Source of the DNA: Streptomyces sp. ISL-87
GTDB taxonomy: Bacteria; Actinomycetota; Actinomycetes; Streptomycetales; Streptomycetaceae
Length of the DNA: 64,000 nt
Assembly (NCBI RefSeq): GCF_018614095.1
Contig: NZ_JAGGOY010000062.1
Location: forward strand, 1-64,000
Reading direction: 5' to 3'
Shown: piece by piece, positions 50,600 through 59,137 of the stretch
Layout: each line of letters starts with the position of its first letter
Numbering within the stretch: position 1 is the first letter of the stretch
The notes under the pieces: generated by a model
Told to the model about the DNA's origin: nothing
Databases searched by the model: none
Seen by the model: the letters and a program-made list of their open reading frames with translations, nothing else
Translations under genes and position numbers: made by a program

Positions 50600-51391
50600 T
50601 CACGCCGGCCGGGCGCCGCCGTCGCCGGCGGTCAGCGGGCGCAGGACATAGCCCGTGTACCCGTATTCGTGCCCGTACCTGGCCCGTACGTCCAGCTCCT
50701 CGCGCGTCGAGGCCAGCGCGGCCGGCATCCCGGGGGCCGAGGGATCGGCGGTCCGCACGCGCTCGGCCAGGGGGCCGTAGTACTCGTCCCAGTCGGAGTC
50801 GGGCAGGTGGTGGACGCCGAGCACCCGGTACCCGGCGGCCCGGGCGGACGCCAGGTTGCCTGTAGTGGAGCGCAGCGGGTTCTTGAGGTCCCACTGCCGG
50901 TCCCAGAAGGCGCGGGCCCCGGCGGAGGGCTCCTCGGCCGTCCACTCGCACTCGGTCAGCACCAGCGTGCCGCCGGGCGCGAGCAGCCGCTTCCACCGCG
51001 CGAGCGCGGTGTCGAAGCCGATGTTGTAGGCGGAGCCCTCCGCCCAGACGAGGTCGAAGGAACCATCCTCGTAGGGGACAGCGCCCATGTCCGCCTTGAC
51101 GGCGTGGACGCGATCGGCGGTCCCGCGGACCGCGGCGGCCGCGCGGACCTCGTCGAGGAAGCCCTCGTGGAGATCGACTGCGGTCACCTCGGCGCCGAGC
51201 GCACCCGCCTCCTCGGCGAGGAGCAGCGCGCTGCGGCCGGGACCGCAGCCGAGATCGAGGACGCGCGGCCGCTCGGGCAGCGGTCCGCACAGGGACAGCA
51301 GGTGCCGGGTGGTGGCGTCGGAGCCGGGGCCCTGCCGGGGCAGGCCGCGGTGAAGGGAGAGGAAAGCCTTGATGAAGGTGTTGTCGGTCAA
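50600..51391 (-). CDS. class I SAM-dependent methyltransferase
   Basis: A 263-residue methyltransferase. The SAM-binding motif I is VLDLGCGPGRSALLLA (about 44-59), with the acidic end of strand 2 in VTAVDLHEGF and motif IV in FDLVWAEGSAYNIGF. The acceptor is unknown. The last third has an extended YYGPLAERV segment seen in small-molecule methyltransferases. The start is TTG 51391, with AAGGG upstream; no ATG/GTG fits. It lies upstream of idi on the same strand with a 122-bp gap. Confidence 0.88.
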   Translation of the reverse strand: MTDNTFIKAFLSLHRGLPRQGPGSDATTRHLLSLCGPLPERPRVLDLGCGPGRSALLLAEEAGALGAEVTAVDLHEGFLDEVRAAAAVRGTADRVHAVKADMGAVPYEDGSFDLVWAEGSAYNIGFDTALARWKRLLAPGGTLVLTECEWTAEEPSAGARAFWDRQWDLKNPLRSTTGNLASARAAGYRVLGVHHLPDSDWDEYYGPLAERVRTADPSAPGMPAALASTREELDVRARYGHEYGYTGYVLRPLTAGDGGARPA

Positions 51392-51826
51392 CGTGAACCC
51401 TTGAACGGGGGCTCCGGCCGATCTGGGGCACCCCTCAGCGGTAGCCGGGGGCTGGATCGGGTGCGATCAGGCCTGGCCGGGTGCCCGGAAGACGGTGGGG
51501 ATGTACCGGAGTTCGCTGCGCACGGCGGCGATCACTACGACGGTCACCAACCCACCTTCCTTCTCGCTCAGTCACCTTCACGGTGATTCGGGACACGCTT
51601 GACGGGGCTCGTACACCCCGGAGTTCACCGTAACATCCAGGCGGTTTGTTGTCCCTTGCCGTGATCGTCAATGATGATCGCGGCAAGGTCAGGGCTTGGG
51701 AATATTCGGCTTATCGGGGCGTAAACGGGTGGTGAACCCCGGCTTCCATTCATCCGATAGCCTCTGCCGACGTGCTGCCGCCCCACCAGGCGCCCGTTCC
51801 GCGTTCATTGCAAGGAGTGAGTTCGT
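51392..51826. other. intergenic region, no gene seen
   Basis: This 435-bp divergent gap separates the methyltransferase from the glycopolymer operon. It contains a long stem-loop (51654-51688), a TAGCCT -10-like box at 51758-51763, and the AAGGAG ribosome site (51812-51817) of the next gene. No ORF with convincing coding character was found on either strand. Confidence 0.6.
51654..51688. terminator. long stem-loop upstream of glycopolymer operon
   Basis: CCTTGCCG and CGGCAAGG pair perfectly. Inside, TGATC/GATCG gives further pairing around a short loop. It could be a terminator, an attenuator or an operator for the operon starting at 51827. Confidence 0.5.
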
Positions 51827-53620
51827 CTGCCGACCGTCATCCTCACCGGCCTGCCGGTCCCCGGATCACCGCTCGCGGACGGGCTGCGCTCGCTCGGCTT
51901 CGACGTCCGCTCCGCCGTCGGGCCTGAAGACATCGCCGCCGCACTGGCCGGCGTACCCGCCGACCAGCGGGTCGCCGTCGTGGACAGCGCCTTCGTCGGA
52001 CATGTGCACGCGCTGCGCCTCGCTCTGACCGACCCGCGCTTCGACGCCTGCGCCGTGACCGGCGCCTTCGCCGTCCAGCCGGGGGCCCGCGCGGCCCTCG
52101 ACCGGGCCGCGGCCCTCCCGGCCGTGCTCTCCGGCGACGGCTCCGCCCCCTACGCCGACCGGCTCGCCGCCGCCGTCGAGGCCGCCGGGACAGCCGTCCA
52201 GCGCCCCGAGCTCGGCTCGCTGGTCGCCGCCGTGCCCGCCACCACCGCGGAGCGCGACGCGGCCGTCGCCGCCGTCGCCGCCGTGGACGACGAGGCCGTC
52301 CGGCTGCGCACCGCCGTGAAGTCCCGCGACGGCTTCTTCACCACCTTCTTCATCAGCCCGTACTCGCGCTACATCGCCCGCTGGTGCGCGCGCCGCGGCC
52401 TGACCCCGAACCAGGTCACCACCGCCTCGCTGATCACCGCGCTGATCGCGGCCGGCTGCGCCGCTACGGGGGAGCGCTGGGGCTACGTCGTGGCCGGCGT
52501 GCTGCTGCTCTTCTCCTTCGTCCTGGACTGCACCGACGGGCAGCTCGCCCGCTACTCGCTCCAGTACTCGACGATGGGCGCCTGGCTCGACGCGACCTTC
52601 GACCGCGCGAAGGAGTACTCCTTCTACGCCGGCCTCGCGCTCGGCGCCGCCAGGAACGGCGACGACGTCTGGGCCCTCGCGCTCGGCGCCATGATCCTCA
52701 TGACCTGCCGGCACGTCGTGGACTTCGCCTTCAACGAGGCCAACCACGACGCCACCGCCAATACGAGTCCCACCGCCGCGCTCTCCGACAAGCTGGACAG
52801 CGTCGGCTGGACGGTCTGGGTCCGGCGGATGATCATCCTGCCGATCGGCGAGCGCTGGGCGATGATCGCGGTCCTGACCGCCGTCACCACCCCGCGGATC
52901 GTCTTCTACGCCCTCCTCATCGGCTGCGCGTTCGGCGCCCTCTACACCACCGCCGGCCGGGTCCTGCGCTCGCTGACCCGCAAGGCGAAGCGCACCGACC
53001 GCGCCGCCCAGGCCCTCGCGGACCTCGCCGACTCGGGCCCGATCGCCGAGCTCGCGGGCCGTGTGGTCGGCCGGATGGCCCCGGGAGCGGGCATCGCCGC
53101 CGCCGTCATCGGCTCGGTCGCCCTGCTGTGGACGGCCTGGGCGTACGAGTTCGGCGCCCGCCAGGTGATCATCGCCGCCGCGTTCTACGCCGTACTCGCC
53201 GGAGCGGCCGTCGCCCGCCCCCTCAAGGGCGCCCTCGACTGGCTCGTGCCCCCGGTCTTCCGGGCCGCCGAGTACACGACCGTGCTGATCCTCGCCGCCA
53301 AGGCGGACGTCCCCGGGGCCCTTCCCGCGGCATTCGGACTGGTCGCGGCGGTCGCCTACCATCACTACGACACGGTGTACCGCATTCGCGGAGGCACCGG
53401 CGCGCCCCCGCACTGGCTGGTGCGGACGATCGGCGGCCACGAAGGCCGGGTACTGCTGACCGCGGTGCTGGCCGCCGTCCTGGCGACGCGCGACACGGAC
53501 TTCCCCGTCGCACTCACGGCTCTGGCCGTGTTCGTGGCACTCGTGGTGCTCGTGGAGAGCATCCGCTTCTGGGTCTCCTCCGGAGCACCCGCCGTACATG
53601 ACGAAGGAGAACCAGCATGA
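51827..53620 (+). CDS. CDP-alcohol phosphotransferase with DUF5941-type domains
   Basis: A 597-residue membrane enzyme. An N-terminal soluble domain of about 170 residues begins PTVILTGLPVPGSPLADGLR. The CDP-alcohol phosphotransferase core has the full catalytic motif D234-C-T-D-G-Q-L-A-R-x8-G-x3-D-x3-D (ending GAWLDATFDRA). Further membrane helices follow to the end. It should transfer a phospho-alcohol from a CDP-alcohol to an acceptor. The likely start is CTG 51827, with AAGGAG 9 nt upstream. The in-frame TGA at 51818 excludes longer forms, and GTG 51980 would lose 51 conserved-looking residues. It is the first gene of a seven-gene operon; its stop overlaps the next ATG (ATGA). Confidence 0.87.
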   Translation: MPTVILTGLPVPGSPLADGLRSLGFDVRSAVGPEDIAAALAGVPADQRVAVVDSAFVGHVHALRLALTDPRFDACAVTGAFAVQPGARAALDRAAALPAVLSGDGSAPYADRLAAAVEAAGTAVQRPELGSLVAAVPATTAERDAAVAAVAAVDDEAVRLRTAVKSRDGFFTTFFISPYSRYIARWCARRGLTPNQVTTASLITALIAAGCAATGERWGYVVAGVLLLFSFVLDCTDGQLARYSLQYSTMGAWLDATFDRAKEYSFYAGLALGAARNGDDVWALALGAMILMTCRHVVDFAFNEANHDATANTSPTAALSDKLDSVGWTVWVRRMIILPIGERWAMIAVLTAVTTPRIVFYALLIGCAFGALYTTAGRVLRSLTRKAKRTDRAAQALADLADSGPIAELAGRVVGRMAPGAGIAAAVIGSVALLWTAWAYEFGARQVIIAAAFYAVLAGAAVARPLKGALDWLVPPVFRAAEYTTVLILAAKADVPGALPAAFGLVAAVAYHHYDTVYRIRGGTGAPPHWLVRTIGGHEGRVLLTAVLAAVLATRDTDFPVALTALAVFVALVVLVESIRFWVSSGAPAVHDEGEPA

Positions 53621-54369
53621 TCGGCCTTGTACTCGCGGCCGGTGCCGGACGCCGCCTGCGTCCCTACACCGACACCCTGCCCAAGGCCCTCGTGCCCGTC
53701 GGTCCCGAGGGCCAGGAGGACAGCCTCACCGTCCTCGACCTGACCTTGGGCAACTTCGCCGAGGTCGGCCTCACCGAGGTCGCGATCGTCGTCGGCTACC
53801 GCAAGGAAGCCGTGTACGAGCGCCGGGAGGCCCTGGAGGCCAAGTACGGCGTCAAGATCACGCTGATCGACAACGACAAAGCCGAGGAGTGGAACAACGC
53901 CTACTCCCTGTGGTGCGCGCGTGACGTCCTCAAGCAGGGCGTGATCCTCGCCAACGGCGACACCGTCCACCCGGTCTCCGTCGAGCAGACCCTGCTCGCC
54001 GCCCGCGGCAACGGCCAGAAGATCATCCTCGCGCTGGACACGGTCAAGCACCTGGCCGACGAGGAGATGAAGGTCGTCACCGCCGACGGCCAGGGTGTCC
54101 GGCGGATCACCAAGCTGATGGACCCGGCCACCGCCACCGGCGAGTACATCGGTGTCACCCTCATCGAGCCCGACGCCGCCGAGGCGCTGGCCGAGGCGCT
54201 GAAGACGACCTTCGAGCGCGACCCCGACCTCTACTACGAGGACGGCTACCAGCAGCTGGTCAACGACGGCTTCACGATCGACGTGGCCCCCATCGGCGAC
54301 GTCAAGTGGGTCGAGATCGACAACCACGACGACCTCGCCAAGGGCCGGACGATCGCATGCCAGTACTGA
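53617..54369 (+). CDS. NTP (cytidylyl)transferase-like protein
   Basis: A 250-residue MobA/RmlA-like nucleotidyltransferase. The signature is LVLAAGAGRRLRPYTDTLPK (about 4-23), the nucleotide loop, with ILANGD for the metal Asp and EYIGVTLIEP later. Related enzymes make CDP-inositol, CDP-choline or sugar nucleotides. Between two CDP-alcohol phosphotransferases the probable product is a CDP-activated polyol phosphate. It overlaps the genes on both sides (4 nt and 13 nt). Confidence 0.88.
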   Translation: MIGLVLAAGAGRRLRPYTDTLPKALVPVGPEGQEDSLTVLDLTLGNFAEVGLTEVAIVVGYRKEAVYERREALEAKYGVKITLIDNDKAEEWNNAYSLWCARDVLKQGVILANGDTVHPVSVEQTLLAARGNGQKIILALDTVKHLADEEMKVVTADGQGVRRITKLMDPATATGEYIGVTLIEPDAAEALAEALKTTFERDPDLYYEDGYQQLVNDGFTIDVAPIGDVKWVEIDNHDDLAKGRTIACQY

Positions 54370-55418
54370 CGCGGCTCATCCCCTCGCCGGTCGTCGTCGA
54401 CATCAGTCGCGGCGCCATGGACGACCTGGCCGGCCTCCTGGCCGACCAGCGGATCTCCGCGTCCGGCAAGCTGGCGATCGCGATCAGCGGCGGCTCCGGC
54501 GTGGCGCTGCGCGCCAGGCTGGAGCCCGTGCTGCCGCACGCCGACTGGTACCCGGTCGTCGACGGCACCATCGACTCCGCGGTCAAGCTGGCCGACGACA
54601 TAAAGGGCCGCCGCTACGACGCAGTCGTGGGCCTGGGCGGCGGCAAGATCATCGACGTGGCGAAGTACGCCGCGGCGCGGGTCGGCCTGCCCATGGTGGC
54701 CGTCGCCACCAACCTCTCGCACGACGGCATCTGCTCGCCGGTCGCCACCCTGGACAACGACAACGGCCGCGGCTCCTACGGAGTGCCCACGCCGATCGCC
54801 CTGGTGATCGACCTCGACGTGGTGCGTGACGCCCCCGTCAGGTTCGTCCGCTCCGGCATCGGCGACGCCCTGTCCAACATCTCGGCGATCGCCGACTGGG
54901 AGCTCTCGCACGAGATCACCGGTGAGCCCGTCGACGGCCTGGCCGCCGCGATGGCCCGTACCGCCGGAGAGGCCGTACTGCGCCATCCCGGAGGGGTCGG
55001 CGACGACGAGTTCCTCACGGTGCTCTCCGAGGCCCTGGTGCTGACCGGCATCGCCATGTCGATCAGCGGGGACACCCGCCCCGCCTCCGGCGCCTGCCAC
55101 GAGATCAGCCACGCCTTCGACCTGCTCTACCCGGGGCGCTCCGCGCTCCACGGCGAGCAGGTCGGCCTCGGCGCCGCCTTCGCGATGCACCTGCGGGGCG
55201 CCAAGGAGCAGTCCGGCCTCTTCGCCGAGGTGCTGCGCGGACACGGACTGCCCGTGCTGCCCGAGGAGATCGGGTTCAGCGTGGACGAGTTCGTCGCGGC
55301 CGTCGAGTACGCCCCCCAGACCCGCCCGGGACGTTTCACGATCCTGGAACACCTCAACCTGTCCGCCGCCGAGATCAGGGACGCTTACTCCGACTATGCC
55401 AAGACCATCCGTAGCTGA
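54357..55418 (+). CDS. iron-containing alcohol dehydrogenase family, glycerol-1-phosphate dehydrogenase-like
   Basis: A 353-residue enzyme of the GldA/EgsA/AraM/dehydroquinate-synthase fold. The NAD loop is VVGLGGGKIIDVAKYAA. The substrate/metal regions are NLSHDGICSPVA, SGIGDALSNISA and GACHEISHAFD, with HGEQVGLGAAF. These resemble sn-glycerol-1-phosphate dehydrogenases (AraM/EgsA) more than glycerol dehydrogenases. If so, it reduces dihydroxyacetone phosphate to sn-glycerol-1-phosphate, a stereochemistry rare in bacteria. The start ATG 54357 lies inside the previous gene's 3' end. Substrate is inference. Confidence 0.88.
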   Translation: MPVLTRLIPSPVVVDISRGAMDDLAGLLADQRISASGKLAIAISGGSGVALRARLEPVLPHADWYPVVDGTIDSAVKLADDIKGRRYDAVVGLGGGKIIDVAKYAAARVGLPMVAVATNLSHDGICSPVATLDNDNGRGSYGVPTPIALVIDLDVVRDAPVRFVRSGIGDALSNISAIADWELSHEITGEPVDGLAAAMARTAGEAVLRHPGGVGDDEFLTVLSEALVLTGIAMSISGDTRPASGACHEISHAFDLLYPGRSALHGEQVGLGAAFAMHLRGAKEQSGLFAEVLRGHGLPVLPEEIGFSVDEFVAAVEYAPQTRPGRFTILEHLNLSAAEIRDAYSDYAKTIRS

Positions 55419-56175
55419 ACTCCGGCCCGTCGTTCACCCGCCGGGCGTCAAGGACCGGCGCAGCGGCGAGCACTGGGGCGGGCGCCTCTACATGCGCGAG
55501 ATCTCCCTGCGCATCACCCGCGTCCTGGTGAACACCAAGGTCACGCCGAACCAGCTGACCTACGTGATGACCCTCGCGGGCGTCCTGGCCGCCCCGGCCC
55601 TGCTGGTGCCGGGCATCTGGGGCGCCGTCCTCGGTGTGGTGATGGTCCAGCTCTACCTGCTGCTCGACTGCGTCGACGGTGAGGTCGCCCGCTGGAAGAA
55701 GCAGTTCTCGCTCTCCGGGGTGTACCTGGACCGGGTCGGCGCCTACCTGTGCGACGCCGCGGTCCTGGTCGGCTTCGGCCTGCGCGCCGCGGACCTGTGG
55801 GGCAGCGGGCGCATCGACTGGCTGTGGGCCTTCCTCGGCACCCTCGCGGCGCTCGGCGCGATCCTGATCAAGGCCGAGACCGACCTCGTCGGTGTCGCCC
55901 GGCACCAGGGCGGGCTGCCGCCGGTCAAGGAGGCGGCGGCCGAGCCGCGCTCGTCCGGCATGGCGTTCGCCCGCCGGGCCGCCGGCGCGCTGAAGTTCCA
56001 CCGGCTGATCCTCGGCATCGAGGCGTCGCTGCTCATCCTGCTGCTGGCCGTCCTGGACCAGGTCCGGGGCGACCTGTTCTACTCCCGGCTCGGTGTCGCC
56101 GTGCTGGCGGGCATCGCGCTCCTGCAGACACTGCTGCACCTCGTGTCGGTCCTCGCTTCGAGCAGGCTGCGGTGA
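55396..56175 (+). CDS. CDP-alcohol phosphatidyltransferase family protein
   Basis: A 259-residue membrane protein with five to six helices. The motif D91-C-V-D-G-E-V-A-R-x8-G-x3-D is present, but the fourth Asp, the expected base, appears as Ala (GVYLDRVGA). The N-terminal segment (RRSGEHWGGRLYMREISLR) is amphipathic. It overlaps the dehydrogenase gene by 23 nt, and its stop overlaps the next GTG (GTGA). It is expected to use the same or a related CDP-alcohol as the first gene, but its activity is uncertain. Confidence 0.85.
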   Translation: MPRPSVAELRPVVHPPGVKDRRSGEHWGGRLYMREISLRITRVLVNTKVTPNQLTYVMTLAGVLAAPALLVPGIWGAVLGVVMVQLYLLLDCVDGEVARWKKQFSLSGVYLDRVGAYLCDAAVLVGFGLRAADLWGSGRIDWLWAFLGTLAALGAILIKAETDLVGVARHQGGLPPVKEAAAEPRSSGMAFARRAAGALKFHRLILGIEASLLILLLAVLDQVRGDLFYSRLGVAVLAGIALLQTLLHLVSVLASSRLR

Positions 56176-57056
56176 GCACCCCGATGCGGCTGGGCGCCGT
56201 GATCATCACCATGGGCAACCGCCCCGACGAGCTCAAGGCGCTCCTCGACTCGGTGGCCCGGCAGGAAGGCGCCCCCGTCGAGGTGGTCGTCGTAGGCCAG
56301 GGTGTGAAGGTCACCGGGCTGCCCGACGGCGTCCGCACGGTCGATCTGCCCGAGAACCTGGGCATTCCGGGCGGCCGTAACGTCGGCATCGAGGCCTTCG
56401 GCCCCGGCGGCAGCGACGTCGACGCCCTGCTGTTCCTGGACGACGACGGGCTGCTGGAGCGCACCGACACCGCCGAGCTGTGCCGGCAGGCCTTCGCCGA
56501 GGACCCCGAGCTCGGGATCGTCAGCTTCCGGATCGCCGATCCGGACACGGGCGAGACCCAGCGCCGGCACGTGCCCCGGCTGCGCGCCGCCGACCCGATG
56601 CGCTCCTCCCGCGTGACCACCTTCCTCGGCGGCGCCAACGCCGTCCGCACGAAGGTGTTCGAGCAGGTCGGAGACCTGCCTGGGGACTTCTTCTACGCCC
56701 ACGAGGAGACCGATCTGGCCTGGCGGGCGCTCGACGCCGGGTGGCTGATCGACTACCGCGCGGACATGGTGCTACTGCACCCGACGACGGCCCCGTCCCG
56801 GCACGCGGTGTACCACCGTATGGTGGCCCGCAACCGGGTCTGGCTCGCCCGCCGGAACCTGCCGGCCCCGCTGGTCCCGGTCTACCTGGGAGTCTGGCTC
56901 CTGCTGACGCTCCTGCGCAGACCCTCGGTGCCCGCACTCAAGGCCTGGTTCGGCGGGTTCAAGGAGGGATGGACCACACCCTGCGGTCCACGGCGCCCCA
57001 TGAGGTGGCGTACGGTCTGGCGGTTGACCCGGCTCGGCCGACCGCCTGTCATCTGA
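56172..57056 (+). CDS. glycosyltransferase family 2
   Basis: A 294-residue inverting GT-A glycosyltransferase. The N-terminal VIITMGNRPDELKALLDSV is the nucleotide-sugar strand, LLFLDDDGLL carries the DxD metal site, and FYAHEETDLAWRALDAG is the catalytic-base region typical of polymerising or rhamnosyl-type GT2 enzymes. A C-terminal hydrophobic stretch (LVPVYLGVWLLLTLL) may tether it to the membrane. GTG 56172 overlaps the TGA of the previous gene. It probably extends or decorates the glycopolymer chain. Confidence 0.9.
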   Translation: MSTPMRLGAVIITMGNRPDELKALLDSVARQEGAPVEVVVVGQGVKVTGLPDGVRTVDLPENLGIPGGRNVGIEAFGPGGSDVDALLFLDDDGLLERTDTAELCRQAFAEDPELGIVSFRIADPDTGETQRRHVPRLRAADPMRSSRVTTFLGGANAVRTKVFEQVGDLPGDFFYAHEETDLAWRALDAGWLIDYRADMVLLHPTTAPSRHAVYHRMVARNRVWLARRNLPAPLVPVYLGVWLLLTLLRRPSVPALKAWFGGFKEGWTTPCGPRRPMRWRTVWRLTRLGRPPVI

Positions 57057-57152
57057 CAAGCTCGAGTCTGGGAGCATGGGTCCCTCGCGGGTCCCGTGCC
57101 CTCAGGCCGGATCCCCCTTCTGCCGCATCTTGAAGACGGAAAGTTTCAACTT

Positions 57153-58082
57153 GTGAGTGACACAACCCACGACAGCGCCCTCGCCACGAGCAAGCCGCTG
57201 TCCGAAGACGCGGGACTGAGTCCCGCGGAGCTCGCCAGGAAGTACGGCCTTTCTGTCAGCGGCGCCAGGCCCGGCCTGGGCGCGTACGTGCGGCAGCTCT
57301 GGGGCCGGCGCCACTTCATCATGGCTTTCTCGCGGGCCAAGCTGGTCGCGCAGTACAGCCAGGCGAAGCTCGGGCAGATCTGGCAGGTGGCGACCCCGCT
57401 GCTGAACGCCCTGGTGTACTACCTGATCTTCGGGCTCATCCTGAACGCCAGCCGGGGCATGGAGAAGGATGTCTACATCCCCTTCCTGGTGATCGGCATC
57501 TTCGTCTTCACGTTCACGCAGAACTCGCTGATGGCGGGTGTCCGGGCGATCCCCGGCAACCTCGGCCTGGTGCGCGCCCTGCACTTCCCGCGCGCCTCGC
57601 TGCCGATCTCGTTCTCGATGCAGCAGCTCCAGCAGCTGCTGTACTCGATGCTCGTCGTGCTCGTGGTCGCCGGCGCCTTCGGGAACTACCCGACCTGGTC
57701 GTGGCTGCTGCTCATCCCGGCACTGGTGCTGCAGTTCGTCTTCAACACCGGCCTCGCAATGATCTTCGCGCGGATGGGTGCCAAGACCCCCGACCTCGCG
57801 CAGCTGATGCCCTTCCTCACTCGCACGTGGATGTACGCCTCGGGCGTCATGTTCTCGATCAGCGAGATGCTCAAGGACAAGCCCCAGTGGATCGCCGACG
57901 TGCTCCAGTGGAACCCTGCGGCGATCTTCATGGACCTGGTCCGCTTCGCCCTCATCGCCGACTACGGCCGCGAGAACCTGCCGCCGCACGTCTGGGCCTT
58001 CGCAGCCGGCTGGGCGCTGCTGATCGGCGTCGGCGGATTCGTGTACTTCTGGAAGGCTGAGGAGCGTTACGGCCGTGGCTGA
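57153..58082 (+). CDS. ABC-2 type permease, TagG/Wzm-like
   Basis: A 309-residue permease. A cytoplasmic N-terminus (about 70 residues) is followed by the amphipathic YSQAKLGQIWQVATPLLNAL and six hydrophobic helices, as in teichoic acid and O-antigen exporters (TagG/Wzm). GTG 57153 has GGAAAG upstream; the longer frame from 57096 lacks a ribosome site. It pairs with the overlapping ATPase gene downstream. It should flip the lipid-linked polymer across the cytoplasmic membrane. Confidence 0.9.
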   Translation: MSDTTHDSALATSKPLSEDAGLSPAELARKYGLSVSGARPGLGAYVRQLWGRRHFIMAFSRAKLVAQYSQAKLGQIWQVATPLLNALVYYLIFGLILNASRGMEKDVYIPFLVIGIFVFTFTQNSLMAGVRAIPGNLGLVRALHFPRASLPISFSMQQLQQLLYSMLVVLVVAGAFGNYPTWSWLLLIPALVLQFVFNTGLAMIFARMGAKTPDLAQLMPFLTRTWMYASGVMFSISEMLKDKPQWIADVLQWNPAAIFMDLVRFALIADYGRENLPPHVWAFAAGWALLIGVGGFVYFWKAEERYGRG

Positions 58083-58857
58083 GATCAACAAGAGCAACGT
58101 CCCCACCGTCATCGCCGACGACGTCCACATCGTCTACCGCGTGAACACCGGCACCTCCGGCAAGGGCAGCGCCACGGCGGCGCTGAGCAAGATACTTCGC
58201 CGCGGCAAGGGCGACGCACCGGGTGTCCGCAAGGTCCACGCCGTGCGCGGCGTCAGCTTCACGGCGTACCGGGGCGAGGCCATCGGCCTCATCGGTTCCA
58301 ACGGCTCGGGCAAGTCGACCCTGCTGCGCGCCATCGCGGGCCTGCTGCCCTGCGAGTCCGGCAGGGTCTACACCGACGGCCAGCCCTCGCTGCTGGGTGT
58401 CAACGCGGCGCTGATGAACGACCTGACCGGTGAGCGCAACGTGGTCCTCGGCGGCCTCGCGATGGGCATGACCCGCGAGCAGATCAGGGAGCGCTACCAG
58501 GGCATCGTCGACTTCTCCGGCATCAACGAGAAGGGGGACTTCATCTCCCTGCCGATGCGCACGTACTCATCGGGCATGGCCGCGCGCCTGCGCTTCTCGA
58601 TCGCGGCGGCCAAGGACCACGACGTCCTGATGATCGACGAGGCCCTCGCCACCGGCGACCGCAAGTTCCAGGTCCGCTCCGAGGCCCGCATCCGCGAACT
58701 CCGTGAGAAGGCCGGCAGCGTCTTCCTCGTCAGCCACAACAACAAGTCCATCCGCGACACCTGCGACCGGGTGCTGTGGCTGGAGCGCGGCGAGCTCGTC
58801 ATGGACGGGCCCACCGAAGAGGTCGTCTCCGCGTACGAGAAGGCCACCAGCGCCTGA
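58075..58857 (+). CDS. ABC transporter ATPase, TagH/Wzt-like
   Basis: A 260-residue ATPase. Walker A is IGSNGSGKSTLLRAIAG (from about 72), the signature is TYSSGMAARLRFS, and Walker B is VLMIDEALATGD. TYSSGM and DEAL are the diagnostic variants of polysaccharide and teichoic acid exporters. There is no C-terminal carbohydrate-binding domain, so chain length is not sensed here. GTG 58075 overlaps the permease gene by 8 nt. It is the last gene of the glycopolymer operon. Confidence 0.92.
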   Translation: MAEINKSNVPTVIADDVHIVYRVNTGTSGKGSATAALSKILRRGKGDAPGVRKVHAVRGVSFTAYRGEAIGLIGSNGSGKSTLLRAIAGLLPCESGRVYTDGQPSLLGVNAALMNDLTGERNVVLGGLAMGMTREQIRERYQGIVDFSGINEKGDFISLPMRTYSSGMAARLRFSIAAAKDHDVLMIDEALATGDRKFQVRSEARIRELREKAGSVFLVSHNNKSIRDTCDRVLWLERGELVMDGPTEEVVSAYEKATSA

Positions 58858-59137
58858 CCGGCCGGTCCGGACAAGGCCTCCGCAGGCCCCTGCCGCTCCC
58901 CGCGGCGGGGGCCTCGGCGTGCCGGGGATACAGACCCGCACGACATTCGGTAGTGGAGCGAATACCCGTTGGGCCCGTGCGGCGTTGTACAGCGTAAGCT
59001 GGAGCAGTCCTGAATCGCGGCAAGAGGGGACGATTCCCCGCAGGTGAAAAGGCCTGGGACACCCCGGGGAAAGTCCGGCGGCGTGTCCGAAATAGGATGA
59101 CTTGGGTCGGCAGTGTAGAACGGGAGATGTGACGGCA

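Noticed and set aside
54357..55418. Annotation as 3-dehydroquinate synthase
   Set aside because: It shares the fold, but the GGGKIID loop and HEISHAFD region fit the iron-containing alcohol / glycerol-1-phosphate dehydrogenase branch, and the context is polyol-phosphate metabolism.
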